The notes under the pieces were generated by a model. It was not told the DNA's origin. It was given only the letters and a program-made list of their open reading frames with translations, and did no database searches. Positions 18,788-26,992 of a DNA stretch of 64,000 bases are shown here, piece by piece (position 1 is the first letter of the stretch; every line of letters begins with the position of its first letter). The position numbers and the translations under genes were made by a program. The stretch is taken from NCBI RefSeq assembly GCF_000688335.1, contig NZ_JHZX01000001.1, forward strand, positions 1,178,001 to 1,242,000, read 5' to 3'. The stretch comes from Sediminibacter sp. Hel_I_10. GTDB taxonomy: Bacteria; Bacteroidota; Bacteroidia; Flavobacteriales; Flavobacteriaceae.

Positions 18788-19993
18788 CTACTCTTTACCA
18801 TCCACGAAATCCTGTAAATAGGCAAATCGCTTGGTTAATTTTCCTCTTTCGGTCATTTTAGCACGCTCTAAAACTCCATCTTGATCATTGTTAAAAAACG
18901 CAGGAATCACATGCTCTAAAAACATATCTCCAAAACCTTCACTGGCATCTTTTGGGAGCTCGCAGGGCAGGTTATCTACAGCCATAACGGTAATGGCATT
19001 TTTGGCGTTAAAAGCAACCTCGGTCTCTGTTTGAGCATCATAGCCATAAAAAGGATCGGCTATTGTAGATGGTCTTAATGTACTTGCAACAGGACCATCG
19101 ATATCACAGGAAATATCTGCAATGAGATTGATTTTGAAATCCTCATGTTTTGCATCTTCACGTGTAAATAAAAACGGTGCACCATCACCATAAAAATGGC
19201 CTGCAATAAACATATCGGTTTCTTTGGCATAGGGCATAAAGTTGCTTTCGTAGGCTGATGGGTCTGCGTAAAACTCAAACTTATCACCAACCTTACCATC
19301 TTTACGCTTATTATATTCAAGCACATCAACCATACAATACACCGGTTCTTGAAACGTATTTGTTAAGTATAAGGCATCTGACACCTGCTGAATGCCCAAA
19401 TGATCTAAGATCTCTTGTGCGCCCAACGCAACCTTACCTGTACCCGATAATAAGATTTTAAGATTAGGGAGCTTAATTTGATCTAGTGCTCGTTTTACTG
19501 CCGCTAGATCGGCTAAGCCTTCCACCTTTGGCAAATCAAAAAGTCCATCTCTCAATCCCAATGCTCTAAAACCATTATATGCACCAACTAATCCCGCATA
19601 GCGACCAAAACCAATGAGGCGGGACCCGCTTTCGGTAATGATGGTCTCATGATCATAAAGGGTGATGTTTTTATCTAATATGGCCCGTAATAATGCTCTG
19701 TTATACGGCTGTTTTTTGATAGTGTGGGAAAAGAAGAAATAACTTTTATTGGGAATGAGCGCGTCGATAGGCACTTCTTTAACACCAATCATTACATCGG
19801 CTTCTGAAACATCTTCTAGCACCTCAAAACCGTTATCGGCATAGGCTTTATCTGGAAAAATCCTGATGTTTGATGCCTCTACCACAAACTGAGTCTTTGG
19901 AAATTGCAATTGCGCTTCGGCTAACTTTTCTGGAGAAAAGACCACACGGCGATCTGGCGGATTTTTTCGTTCTTTTATGATGGCAAAGGTCAT
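18788..19993 (-). CDS. saccharopine dehydrogenase-like NAD(P)-dependent oxidoreductase
   Basis: About 401 residues from the ATG at 19993 (MTFAIIKERKNPPDRRV); a longer frame to 20047 adds a non-conserved leader. The N-terminal half matches the alanine dehydrogenase/PNT N-domain (PPDRRVVFSPE, then IGVKEVP). The central part has a dinucleotide-binding LLSGTGKVALGAQEIL, a variant of GxGxxG. The C-terminal DISCDIDGPVAST fits the LYS1-type saccharopine dehydrogenases. The family joins or splits an amino acid and 2-oxoglutarate using NAD(P). Whether it works in lysine metabolism here is unclear, since no other lysine gene is near. Confidence 0.8.
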   Translation of the reverse strand: MTFAIIKERKNPPDRRVVFSPEKLAEAQLQFPKTQFVVEASNIRIFPDKAYADNGFEVLEDVSEADVMIGVKEVPIDALIPNKSYFFFSHTIKKQPYNRALLRAILDKNITLYDHETIITESGSRLIGFGRYAGLVGAYNGFRALGLRDGLFDLPKVEGLADLAAVKRALDQIKLPNLKILLSGTGKVALGAQEILDHLGIQQVSDALYLTNTFQEPVYCMVDVLEYNKRKDGKVGDKFEFYADPSAYESNFMPYAKETDMFIAGHFYGDGAPFLFTREDAKHEDFKINLIADISCDIDGPVASTLRPSTIADPFYGYDAQTETEVAFNAKNAITVMAVDNLPCELPKDASEGFGDMFLEHVIPAFFNNDQDGVLERAKMTERGKLTKRFAYLQDFVDGKE

Positions 19994-20118
19994 GACATTA
20001 TATTTTAATTTGCACAACACCGCCAGATATCTAGGCCATATGTGCAAGATAATTATTCCCCACGAAAATAAGCCGATTTAGACGTATTCACAAGTTGAAC
20101 TATGTGCTTTTCTTAAAA

Positions 20119-20331
20119 TCACCCAACGCGCTCTACTTCGCTCTCGCTTTTGAGCACATAATCGCCATCATCTTGTTTAATGTAAAGGGCTTTGTCTCCT
20201 GTCTCTCCATTTCGGGTGACCTCATTGCCTTTGATGGTCTTGGTTATGGATTTGGTATAGGTCTCTTCTACCTTGCCTTCTGCGGTGCCATTGCCCCAGT
20301 TCCATTTCACTTGTGTTCCTTTTTGTATCAT
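20119..20331 (-). CDS. DUF2945 (Tudor-like) small protein
   Basis: A 70-residue protein that begins MIQKGTQVKWNWGNGTAEGKV. This is the characteristic start of the DUF2945 / hypervirulence-associated Tudor-like family, which forms a small beta-barrel. The later YIKQDDGDYVLKSESEVE completes the fold. Function is unknown. It lies alone between the dehydrogenase and the ssrA region. From 20332 to 20668 there is no gene, only the structured non-coding block described next. Confidence 0.8.
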   Translation of the reverse strand: MIQKGTQVKWNWGNGTAEGKVEETYTKSITKTIKGNEVTRNGETGDKALYIKQDDGDYVLKSESEVERVG

Positions 20332-20510
20332 TTTGCTAGTGTTCTATGCTGTAAGATTTTTGCCAGTATTGACTTAAGAGCATTGAAGTTACAGATTGAG
20401 ACTGACATAAATTCTTAAGAAAGATATAAAATTGGTTTGGTATGGCTTTTGCGCTAGTATTTTTAGTAATTTCGCATCCCTCGAAATTGTATCTACGGTT
20501 TCTGGGATTG

Positions 20511-20616
20511 TGCGTTAGGGATTGATGCAGTATCCTTTTTATAGGTTGACTGGGCGAAGCTTAAGGAAACACATGAAAAGATTTAGCGGAAAGCCCGGCC
20601 CGAAAGGGAAACGCCC
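20511..20616 (+). ncRNA. structured non-coding element upstream of ssrA
   Basis: This block is much richer in G and C than its surroundings. It runs from GCGTTAGGGATTG to GGGAAACGCCC. It contains GGAT/ATCC and GGGCG/CGCCC pairings and a CCC-GAAA-GGG tetraloop hairpin in its 3' part (TAGCGGAAAGCCCGGCC just before it). I recall very similar blocks recurring in flavobacterial genomes but cannot name an Rfam family with certainty. It could be an independent RNA or a regulatory leader. It ends 52 bases before tmRNA. Strand is inferred from the tetraloop and from ssrA. Confidence 0.45.
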
Positions 20617-20668
20617 AAAGTTATAGTGTTCTTTTAAAAGAACGTTTTCTGAGAGATCAGAATATTAT

Positions 20669-21060
20669 GGGGTCGACTGGTTTTGACAGCGAGACTCATT
20701 GAATAGTAAGCACGTCGTGTAATGACTTTGAGACACGTAAAAGGCTAGGTCAACTTTTTAAACGGCGAGAATAACTACGCTTTAGCTGCGTAATCTGAAT
20801 TATAGTAAGATTGTGCTAGTTCCTACTAGGTAGGAAGGCTAAATGTCTCCTGAAAGCCTTGGTTAATGGCGTTCTATAAGAGGCATCGTAAATATTGACT
20901 AAGATTTTGTGGCGCTTCGACGCAATTTCAAGATTAAGAAGATAAGTTGTAGGTAGGTTGTCTTTAACCAGCCTGCAATCGAAAAAACAAGAAAAGAATA
21001 AACGTGTAGAAGGCTATTGAATAGCTTGTTTGGACGAGGGTTCGAATCCCTCCGGCTCCA
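20669..21060 (+). ncRNA. ssrA: tmRNA (10Sa RNA)
   Basis: The 5' end GGGGTCGACTGGTTTTGACAGC and the 3' end GGGTTCGAATCCCTCCGGCTCCA form the tRNA-like domain. The acceptor arm GGGGTCG pairs with CGGCTCC, position 21060 is the discriminator A, and the terminal CCA is not encoded. The tag frame is at 20764-20793: GGC GAG AAT AAC TAC GCT TTA GCT GCG TAA, giving GENNYALAA. tmRNA with SmpB rescues stalled ribosomes and tags the unfinished protein for proteolysis. About 392 nt is normal for a one-piece tmRNA. Any reading frame across the 3' end is an artefact. Confidence 0.97.
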
Positions 21061-21146
21061 CTCTAAAAACCACCTTATGGGTGGTTTTTTTCGTTTCGCC
21101 GTCAGGATTCGAAAGCCTTGCGCCAGCTGGCTCTTTCGCTACAAAG
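21048..21146 (+). repeat. direct repeat copy A: ssrA 3' end and terminator
   Basis: This copy starts in the last 13 bases of tmRNA and runs through the terminator to about 60 bases beyond it. Copy B at 21750-21848 is shifted by 702 bases. The first 50 bases are nearly identical; the rest is about two-thirds similar (GTCAGGATTCGAAA against TTCAGGATTCGAAA, and CAGCTGG in both). Confidence 0.85.
21065..21091 (+). terminator. intrinsic terminator of ssrA
   Basis: AAAACCACC, a five-base loop, then GGTGGTTTT and a T run, starting five bases after the tmRNA end. An identical hairpin is at 21767-21793 as part of the direct repeat. Confidence 0.9.
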
Positions 21147-21175
21147 GTCTGCCAGACCTTTGCTTGACGCTACAG

Positions 21176-21231
21176 CCCTCTCCGGCTCCACCTACGCCCT
21201 CTGAAGCTTTGTGCGAAAGAGGGCTTTTTAA
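21176..21231 (+). terminator. third ssrA-end fragment followed by a hairpin terminator
   Basis: CCCTCTCCGGCTCCACC repeats the tmRNA acceptor end with a two-base insertion. It is followed at 21196-21224 by GCCCTCT, a 15-base loop, AGAGGGC and a T run. This is either a second terminator or part of a repeated 3' end. The 21091-21389 gap holds no gene; its remaining content is this fragment and an AAAGGTCTGCCAGACCTTT palindrome. Confidence 0.6.
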
Positions 21232-21389
21232 TATCATTTCTTTACTAAATTAACCAAAGTATATTTCATGCAACAGGGCTTCGGTGGACATGTCCACGGT
21301 ACAACTGCAGCTTAGGAAATAACTTCCAATTTAAAAAACAGTAAAAAATTTATAAAAAAAAACCTTAGCTTTATTAAAAGCTAATTTTT

Positions 21390-21635
21390 ATGCAATTACC
21401 TTACGGTGTATATATTCTATTATGTTCTGATGATACTTATTACACTGGATACACCACAAATATCGAAAGTAGATTAAAAGCACATCGAAATAAACAAGTT
21501 CATTATACCAAAACAAGATTACCAATCAAATTGGTCGATCTTTTTCTTTTCGCAAACAAACAAAAAGCCTATGATTTTGAGCGATATTTAAAAACTGGCT
21601 CTGGTATTGCTTTTCGAAACAAAAGACTAGTTTAG
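21390..21635 (+). CDS. GIY-YIG endonuclease-like protein, UPF0213 type
   Basis: An 81-residue single-domain GIY-YIG protein. The core is GVYILLCSDDTYYTGYTTNIESRLKAH at residues 6-32, in which GIY is GVY and YIG is YTG. The catalytic Arg is in ESRLKAH and the metal-binding Glu is in AYDFERYLK near residue 64. It is complete for the UPF0213 subfamily, whose physiological role is poorly known. It sits between the two copies of the ssrA-end repeat, which suggests it arrived with or is mobilised by that duplication. A hairpin terminator follows. Confidence 0.85.
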   Translation: MQLPYGVYILLCSDDTYYTGYTTNIESRLKAHRNKQVHYTKTRLPIKLVDLFLFANKQKAYDFERYLKTGSGIAFRNKRLV

Positions 21636-21648
21636 ATTCCAGTAAAGA

Positions 21649-21676
21649 ACCCATCAAGCTCGCTTGTTTGGGTTTT
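21649..21676 (+). terminator. hairpin terminator after the GIY-YIG gene
   Basis: ACCCA-T-CAAGC, a two-base loop, GCTTG-TT-TGGGT, then TTTTG. The stem has one internal bulge and starts 14 bases after the GIY-YIG stop. The T run is short. Confidence 0.6.
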
Positions 21677-21749
21677 GTCGTTTTAAAGCACCTGGCTTAA
21701 AAAGACAGCCAGTTGTATTTGCAACTTTGGAATCACAGGGAAATACAAC

Positions 21750-21848
21750 CCCTCCGACTCCACTCTAAAAACCACCTTATGGGTGGTTTTTTTCGTTTCA
21801 TCTTCAGGATTCGAAATCATTGCTACAGCTGGTTCCTGCGCTAGAATA
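21750..21848 (+). repeat. direct repeat copy B: ssrA 3'-end duplicate
   Basis: This is the second copy of the repeat at 21048-21146. Just upstream, 21727-21762 looks like a degenerate T-arm and acceptor (TTTGGA, AGGG, then CCCCTCCGACTCCA). The duplicated piece therefore probably includes about 35 bases of tmRNA. The arrangement matches what is left when an element inserts at a tRNA or tmRNA 3' end and restores it. Confidence 0.8.
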
Positions 21849-21862
21849 AAAACCCAGCCTTT

Positions 21863-21998
21863 CTTATTAAGCTTTGAAGGTGATGCCTCTAAAATACTAA
21901 TAGCGTTGGCATAGGGATGGCACCCATGGTTACCACGGCTATGACACGAGGTTGATACGGGTTAGACCCGGCTTAGCTACGGGTGAACCCTTAATAAG
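21863..21998. other. palindrome-rich non-coding block
   Basis: The 136-base block is bounded by a perfect inverted repeat (CTTATTAAG at 21863-21871, CTTAATAAG at 21990-21998). Inside it has nested pairs: CATAG/CTATG, ATGG-CAC-CCAT, GGGTTAGACCC and GGGTGAACCC. I see no gene from 21636 to 22119 apart from this block and repeat copy B. It could be a structured RNA, the stem of a small mobile element, or a degenerate relative of the element upstream of ssrA, with which it shares a GCGTT...GGGAT start. Confidence 0.4.
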
Positions 21999-22119
21999 CC
22001 CTGTGGTATTGGTGGTTTATATATGCTTTATTGCAGCAGATCATGTTACAGTGTTGTAAGCTAAGCATAGTTGCTATCATAATGTGATGCTCATCTTTGT
22101 TTGGATTGCTGTTGTAGTA

Positions 22120-22656
22120 TTAAAAACAGGGTGCACTACCGTAGGGATTTGCAGTATGATCTATGGTAAACTCAAATACTTTACCATCCTTCCCTCTAGT
22201 GTAAGTGACGTAATCCCAATTGCCAGAATGGGTCAATTTATAACTCCCATTAACATTACCGTCATAAATTTCATCATAATAATTAATTATTGTGGGATAA
22301 GCACCACCTTCTTGATAGTCTTCCTTGGTATGCTTAAGTACCATAGCTTCTGCTTGCCCTTCATATTTTACTTTTTGGGCGCGTTCGTTTTTGTTTAAGG
22401 CGATCCAAATGCGCTTTGATTTGTCGGTATTAGACGTGAAGCAAATGTATTTTAGTGGTGCTGCTGTAATGGAGTCTGTTTCGGTATCACTTTCGGTTTC
22501 GGTTTCAGTTGCTTCGGAAATAGGAGTGTCCTGCTGCTGCTCGGTCGACGTTGGAACCTCATTCTCTTCAGCATTGGACGGATTGGAATTCTCTTTGCAG
22601 GAATAGACCGAGATCAAGATAACGATGGCAATAGAAAAGATTGGCTTTAAACTCAT
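22120..22656 (-). CDS. lipoprotein, unknown
   Basis: A 178-residue lipoprotein. The signal peptide ends in SVYSC (lipobox Cys about residue 20). A Thr/Glu-rich low-complexity linker follows to about residue 65, then a C-terminal domain of about 110 residues (PLKYICFTSNTDKSKRIWIAL, later THSGNWDYVTYTRG). No family or catalytic site is recognised. The low-complexity TETES region produces a long antisense frame that is not a gene. It stands alone, downstream of the FG-GAP protein gene on the same strand, with a 177-base gap. Confidence 0.6.
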   Translation of the reverse strand: MSLKPIFSIAIVILISVYSCKENSNPSNAEENEVPTSTEQQQDTPISEATETETESDTETDSITAAPLKYICFTSNTDKSKRIWIALNKNERAQKVKYEGQAEAMVLKHTKEDYQEGGAYPTIINYYDEIYDGNVNGSYKLTHSGNWDYVTYTRGKDGKVFEFTIDHTANPYGSAPCF

Positions 22657-22833
22657 TGTTTGATTTTTATGGAATGTTATGAAGTCTTTGATTTTTGTTT
22701 TATGCTATACGTAACGCTACATCCTTGAATTGAGTATGGTGGTCATTTATTTTTATTGGAAATGAATTTTGATGATGAGATGGATGCAGTTGTTGTATGG
22801 ACCACATTAGTTGCCGTCATTGGCATGAAGGCA

Positions 22834-24432
22834 TTAGTGTTTCATAAATTGATATGTTGCTGTCTTAAACTCTTTATTTGTGACAGACACAAAATAGTTG
22901 CCTGCACTTAACGGACTTACATCTAATGTTATCAATTCAGCATTATTGTTATACGCCTTGACACTAATTTGTCTACCCAGAGCATCTGTGATACGCACAG
23001 TGATTAATGATTGTGGTTGGCTAAATGCAATATTTAACAAACTCGAGGCTGGATTAGGATATACTTTAATGGTTGGACTGTTAGTATTCTCAGACACACT
23101 CAAGGCCTCATTGCTATATACATAAGCCGCTCCAGTATTCCCATAAAAAACACCGTCTACTGTTGTAGATTTCAAATCTGAAGACACAAAAATCTCGTTA
23201 TCGTTGTAATCAATTCGCTTTCCAAAGAGGTCATATTGGGCTCTATCTGAAGCTATAATTTTTTGAAAACTAGAAAAACTGCCAGCGTTGTCTTTTGTAT
23301 AGATATAGGCTGTGCCTGATTGGTATAGCTCATTTTCACCATTTTCATCGGAGCTTTCATATCTTGAGGTGATTAATAAAAAAGAATCATTAAGCGCTAA
23401 AGACTCCCCAAATGCATCATTGGTTTCACTATTTATATTTTGAATTTTTTCAGTAAATGCCCATTCATTCTGGTCATTGTATTCAAACATATATACCGCA
23501 CCAGTATCAGGCATTGTCGTTTCGTTTATTACAGTATACCCCCTTGCAGCAGATATAGCCATACTATTTTGATGCACAGCAATGGTATATCCAAAAAGCT
23601 GATTGTCGGCAATTTCAGGTGATACTATCTTTTGTTGCTGCTCCCATACATTATTTGCATTCTTTTTAAAGGTATATACGGCGCCCTGGTTAGTGTACTC
23701 TTTAGCAAAACTACCAATGTACACTGTGTTATTATCTATAGCTACAGCATTGCCAAATTGATCTCCATACAGACGATCTAACTGGGTTAGCTTTTGCATT
23801 TCAACCCAAACACCATTTGTGTTGCGCTCAAAAACGTATGCTGCACCAGCTTGAGGCAAATAAAGTTCACCATTGGCATCTGTATCTTGCCTATTAACGC
23901 CAATCACCATTACATCTCCTTCTATAGCGATATAATCTCCTAATGTTTCATCGACATCAAGATCTGAAGTTATAATTTTTTGAACCTCTTCCCATAGGTC
24001 TGTACTACTGTTGTATTTAAAAACATAAACTGTGCCTGCATTGTCAATGCTAACTCCTGCCGCAGTTGTATATTCTCTTTGATAAGCACCTATGATGGCA
24101 TAGTCGCCATCTAGCCTAATATTATAACCAAAGCCAGCTACTGCTTCTCTATCTAAGGGTACTATTTTTTGCGATTGTGCCCAATTATTACTCTCATCTT
24201 TTTGGTATATATACACTGCTCCTGCAGCATCCATTGGATTAAGACCATCTGCATCTGTATTTTCAACGCTTGATCCCAGCATAAGGTAGTCATTGTTCAC
24301 CGCCATGCCTGCGCTAAAAAAATGGCTGGCTTTAAACTCTGTTGATAGGATCCTCTGATTTTCTTGATAGGGTTGTGCTTTTAATGTGAGGGTTATTAAA
24401 AGAGAGATACTAAGAAGTAGTGGTTTTGTCAT
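22834..24432 (-). CDS. secreted seven-bladed FG-GAP beta-propeller with T9SS sorting domain
   Basis: A 532-residue protein with a signal peptide ending TLKAQ. There are seven propeller repeats, each with a dyad such as AVNNDYLMLGS, RLDGDYAIIGA, AIEGDVMVIGV, AIDNNTVYIGS, AVHQNSMAISA, ALNDSFLLITS and DYNDNEIFVSS, mostly preceded by an FG. Each blade contains a GAVYIYQK- or TVYVFK-like strand. The last 85 residues (IKVYPNPASSLLNI, then GNYFVSVTN) are a type A T9SS sorting domain, so it is exported to the cell surface or medium. The ligand is unknown; such propellers usually bind proteins or glycans. Confidence 0.85.
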   Translation of the reverse strand: MTKPLLLSISLLITLTLKAQPYQENQRILSTEFKASHFFSAGMAVNNDYLMLGSSVENTDADGLNPMDAAGAVYIYQKDESNNWAQSQKIVPLDREAVAGFGYNIRLDGDYAIIGAYQREYTTAAGVSIDNAGTVYVFKYNSSTDLWEEVQKIITSDLDVDETLGDYIAIEGDVMVIGVNRQDTDANGELYLPQAGAAYVFERNTNGVWVEMQKLTQLDRLYGDQFGNAVAIDNNTVYIGSFAKEYTNQGAVYTFKKNANNVWEQQQKIVSPEIADNQLFGYTIAVHQNSMAISAARGYTVINETTMPDTGAVYMFEYNDQNEWAFTEKIQNINSETNDAFGESLALNDSFLLITSRYESSDENGENELYQSGTAYIYTKDNAGSFSSFQKIIASDRAQYDLFGKRIDYNDNEIFVSSDLKSTTVDGVFYGNTGAAYVYSNEALSVSENTNSPTIKVYPNPASSLLNIAFSQPQSLITVRITDALGRQISVKAYNNNAELITLDVSPLSAGNYFVSVTNKEFKTATYQFMKH

Positions 24433-25048
24433 ATTGAAATTAAATTTTGGTGAGTCGCATTACTTGTTGTTATGCTATTATAAAACATCTATAGGGTAGT
24501 CCCCTTATACAAACATTAAACAAGTTAATAGCGTATTTTCCTACCTCAATTAGATGGATATGCCTGAATATCTAATCGATCATGTTATCATAACTCACTC
24601 TAGATTAGAAAGCTGTCATTATAGTAAAGCGTGGGAATGCTTTTGTAGTAGTTCTTGTTTTAGGTGTTCTAGTAACTCCTTGATCAAGTTAAACGCTACT
24701 TAAAAGATAATTGTAAGGTTCCAATAATTTTAAAGTCGTATTTTTTCGATAATAATGACTTCTTGATTTTCATCAGAGTTTATGGTTTATAAACGCGTAT
24801 ATATGCAGTAAACGCTGTTGTTGATTTTTTTCGCAGTCATCGTCTGCAATCTTTTCTACAATTATTATACTATTATTTGCCTAGGTCTTCTAAAGTTTAT
24901 TCTTAGTTTGGTTTTTTACTTCTTGCCAAGTGTCTTGCGTATGTTGGTTGCGTTTTAGAACCTATAGAAGAACCAGACGAAAAACTGCTAGATTTCCAGA
25001 GCACAAATAGACCAAGCATTTAGTAATTCTTGTTACTGGGAACTGACT
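24433..25048. other. 616 bp without a recognisable gene
   Basis: Both strands have frequent stops and no clear coding signature. I found no hairpin terminator, repeat core or convincing promoter. It marks the downstream border of the minus-strand cassette-like array that begins at 31222. Confidence 0.5.
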
Positions 25049-25714
25049 TTATTCACAACCATTATATTCCTTTACGATTTCGAATAGCTGATCAGATTTG
25101 TATTCATTATTGCTAATTTTTGTGACTAAAGGTTGACAATCTGAAAAATATGTCTTTGCAGTTTTCTTGAAGGATTTAAAAACATTTGCAAAGAATCTAT
25201 TGCTCGCAAATTTCTCATTTTGTTTTTTTACATAGTATAAGTCTTTATCACTTTTAATAATTGTAGTCGTATTCCCGTTATCTAAATACATGTTTTCAAT
25301 ACCTTTTTTTAAATAAAGAGATACTTTTCCTTCAAGCAATACTTGGAATAGTTGCAGTCTATTTTTTGAAGTTTTTACATATGCGTATTTTACAATTTTA
25401 CCAAAATTGTTTTTTATGATGAAGTAGTCTACTTGTTCTTTTTTTAATTTTGATTTTTGATTATCTTCTTCATTTTTTTTATAAAAAATCTTATTATTTC
25501 CACCAAAACCCCTTAATCCGACTAAATCTTTAGTAGTTGAAGAGTTTTCAAATTTTACAACACCAACCAGTGTGTCTTTATTTTTTAGAACTAATGTTCC
25601 TGGATACCATTTATTTGAAAATGTGCCATTCTTACCTAACCTTATTTGTGAAAATGAACTATTCACTAAACAAATAAATAATAAAATTAAAATGAGCTTT
25701 AAATTGTATTTCAT
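25049..25714 (-). CDS. secreted protein, unknown (array gene 1)
   Basis: A 221-residue protein with a cleavable signal peptide (LILILLFICLVNSSFSQ). The mature part is Lys-rich and beta-strand-like. It includes PGTLVLKNKDTLVGVVKFEN, a pattern seen in short Bacteroidota secreted proteins that is not tied to a known function. One cysteine lies in SDCQP near residue 194 and another next to the C-terminus. It is the last gene of the minus-strand array. The spacer upstream (25715-25892) carries a truncated copy of the array repeat. Confidence 0.55.
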   Translation of the reverse strand: MKYNLKLILILLFICLVNSSFSQIRLGKNGTFSNKWYPGTLVLKNKDTLVGVVKFENSSTTKDLVGLRGFGGNNKIFYKKNEEDNQKSKLKKEQVDYFIIKNNFGKIVKYAYVKTSKNRLQLFQVLLEGKVSLYLKKGIENMYLDNGNTTTIIKSDKDLYYVKKQNEKFASNRFFANVFKSFKKTAKTYFSDCQPLVTKISNNEYKSDQLFEIVKEYNGCE

Positions 25715-25779
25715 GTTTTTTGAGTTATTCTTTAGAATATTAATTGGATCACTACATTTTTTTCTTTTGCAGTTTTACA

Positions 25780-25815
25780 GCACCTAATTTAGCAAATACA
25801 AACCGAATAGAAAAA
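25780..25815 (-). repeat. array spacer repeat, copy R1 (second arm missing)
   Basis: In gene direction this reads TTTTCTATTCGGTTTGTA, then TTTGCTAAATTAGGTGC, identical or nearly so to copies R2 and R4. The AAAATCC/GGATTTT mini-hairpin and the second flanking arm present in the other copies are missing, so this copy seems truncated. The first arm (AATACGAGTATT) resembles the first arm of R2. Confidence 0.8.
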
Positions 25816-25892
25816 GAGTTAGTCATGTTGTAAGTAAACTTGCAGTAGTAGTTAAAGAGATGCCTTGTAAGACAATACTCGTATTTTCTTCT

Positions 25893-26213
25893 TTATTTCC
25901 TGAACGAACTATACCTCACTAAACTCCATATTATAAATATGCCTAATAAACCTATCCTTGCATAACCAAAAAACACACTCAACAAAAGGATGAGACCAAG
26001 GATTAAAGCTATAATTTTCATTCCGTTTTTGGTGTTGCCTTTAGCCCTAGATTTTTTATTTGTCATCAACTGATTTAAATAGATGTCATCAGATTTTTTT
26101 AAATAGTACTGAATTTGATCTTCCTCCAAACCTTCCTCTTTTAATCTCTTTTTTATGGCGTTTGAGTCAAGGCCTTTTGCTCTGAGTGATACGCTATCAT
26201 CTAAGGTATTCAT
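25893..26213 (-). CDS. small protein with two membrane helices (array gene 2)
   Basis: A 106-residue protein. The N-terminal 45 residues look like a helical LRAKGLDSNAIKKRLKEEGLEEDQIQYYLKKSD segment, a pattern common in flavobacterial proteins that resembles a small UBA/SHOCT-like helix pair. Two hydrophobic helices (ALILGLILLLSVFFGYA, LLGIFIIWSLV) follow. The function is unknown. It is separated from array gene 3 by a 124-base spacer that lacks the repeat core. Confidence 0.55.
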   Translation of the reverse strand: MNTLDDSVSLRAKGLDSNAIKKRLKEEGLEEDQIQYYLKKSDDIYLNQLMTNKKSRAKGNTKNGMKIIALILGLILLLSVFFGYARIGLLGIFIIWSLVRYSSFRK

Positions 26214-26337
26214 TTCACCAATAATTACGATTATACATTGTTAGCCAGTGTTTTTATTTTACTGTAATTTTCAACAGGATTGAAATAACTAGGTTTGCTC
26301 TATCAATTTATTTCACAAGGCTTACCGCTTAGCAGTA

Positions 26338-26832
26338 TTATGGATTTACGTATTCTAGTTTCACTACTTTTCCATTCACTACTAATTCATCTATGATTTC
26401 GTTTTCGTCAAATGAAGGTCTAAATTGGGTCATGACGTATTTCTTCTTTTTCTTTTTGAGTGTCTGTTTTAGGTTACTATTTGTTGTGGTAAATTTCATG
26501 GACATGACCACAAAATCTATTTTATGCAATTCATTATCCTGGTCTTTAATATAAATTTCACTGAAATCCAGTTCTTGATTTTCGGAAGTTTCATTTTCAA
26601 ATTGAAATATGATTTGAACCAATTTCCTTCCTTTTTCTGCTTTGATAACTTCTGTGAGATTCCCTCTTCCCCTTTGAAGCGTTCGTTTTTTTGTTAGGGC
26701 AAAAATTGAAAATGTCACACCTTCTGAATATTCATAAGTCGCTTCTCTGTCTGGATATCCTTCTTTCTCTTTTTTCTGGGCAATGGCATTCATTGAGATG
26801 ATGAAGCATAATAGTAGTAATCGTCTTTTCAT
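26338..26832 (-). CDS. secreted protein, unknown (array gene 3)
   Basis: A 164-residue protein with a signal peptide ending NAIAQ. The remainder has beta-rich immunoglobulin-like spacing (GRKLVQIIFQFENETSENQELDFSEIYIKD), as in DUF4352-type domains that carry an extracellular accessory fold; this comparison is tentative. A KKKKKK run occurs near residue 130. The upstream spacer (26833-26992) holds repeat copy R2. Confidence 0.55.
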   Translation of the reverse strand: MKRRLLLLCFIISMNAIAQKKEKEGYPDREATYEYSEGVTFSIFALTKKRTLQRGRGNLTEVIKAEKGRKLVQIIFQFENETSENQELDFSEIYIKDQDNELHKIDFVVMSMKFTTTNSNLKQTLKKKKKKYVMTQFRPSFDENEIIDELVVNGKVVKLEYVNP

Positions 26833-26890
26833 AGTATTGCGTTTTGATGTTGTATTATGGGCAACTGTGTTGTGTATGAGTAATGATGTG

Positions 26891-26935
26891 GTTTAAGTAC
26901 CTAATTTAGCAAATACAAGCCGAATATAAAATCCG
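26891..26935 (-). repeat. array spacer repeat, copy R2
   Basis: The core in gene direction is CGGATTTTATATTCGGC, TTGTATTTGCTAAATTAGG, then TACTTAAAC. It is flanked by imperfectly complementary arms specific to this spacer: AACGAGTA near 26970 and ATTACTCAT near 26880. The second arm is followed by ACACAACACAGTTGCCC before the next gene. Confidence 0.85.
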
Positions 26936-26992
26936 TGTTGGTAATTTTAAATAGGCGACTACTAGCAGTGAAATACTCGTTATTGTAGCACG

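Noticed and set aside
21017-21253. 78-codon frame across the tmRNA 3' end
   Set aside because: It overlaps the tRNA-like domain of ssrA and the terminator and is not protein-like.
21061-22003. Insertion sequence or transposase
   Set aside because: No transposase-like frame is present; only the GIY-YIG gene and repeats occur.
22084-22606. Plus-strand frames opposite the lipoprotein gene
   Set aside because: They arise from the low-complexity Thr/Glu coding region on the other strand; the minus frame has a lipobox and a signal peptide.
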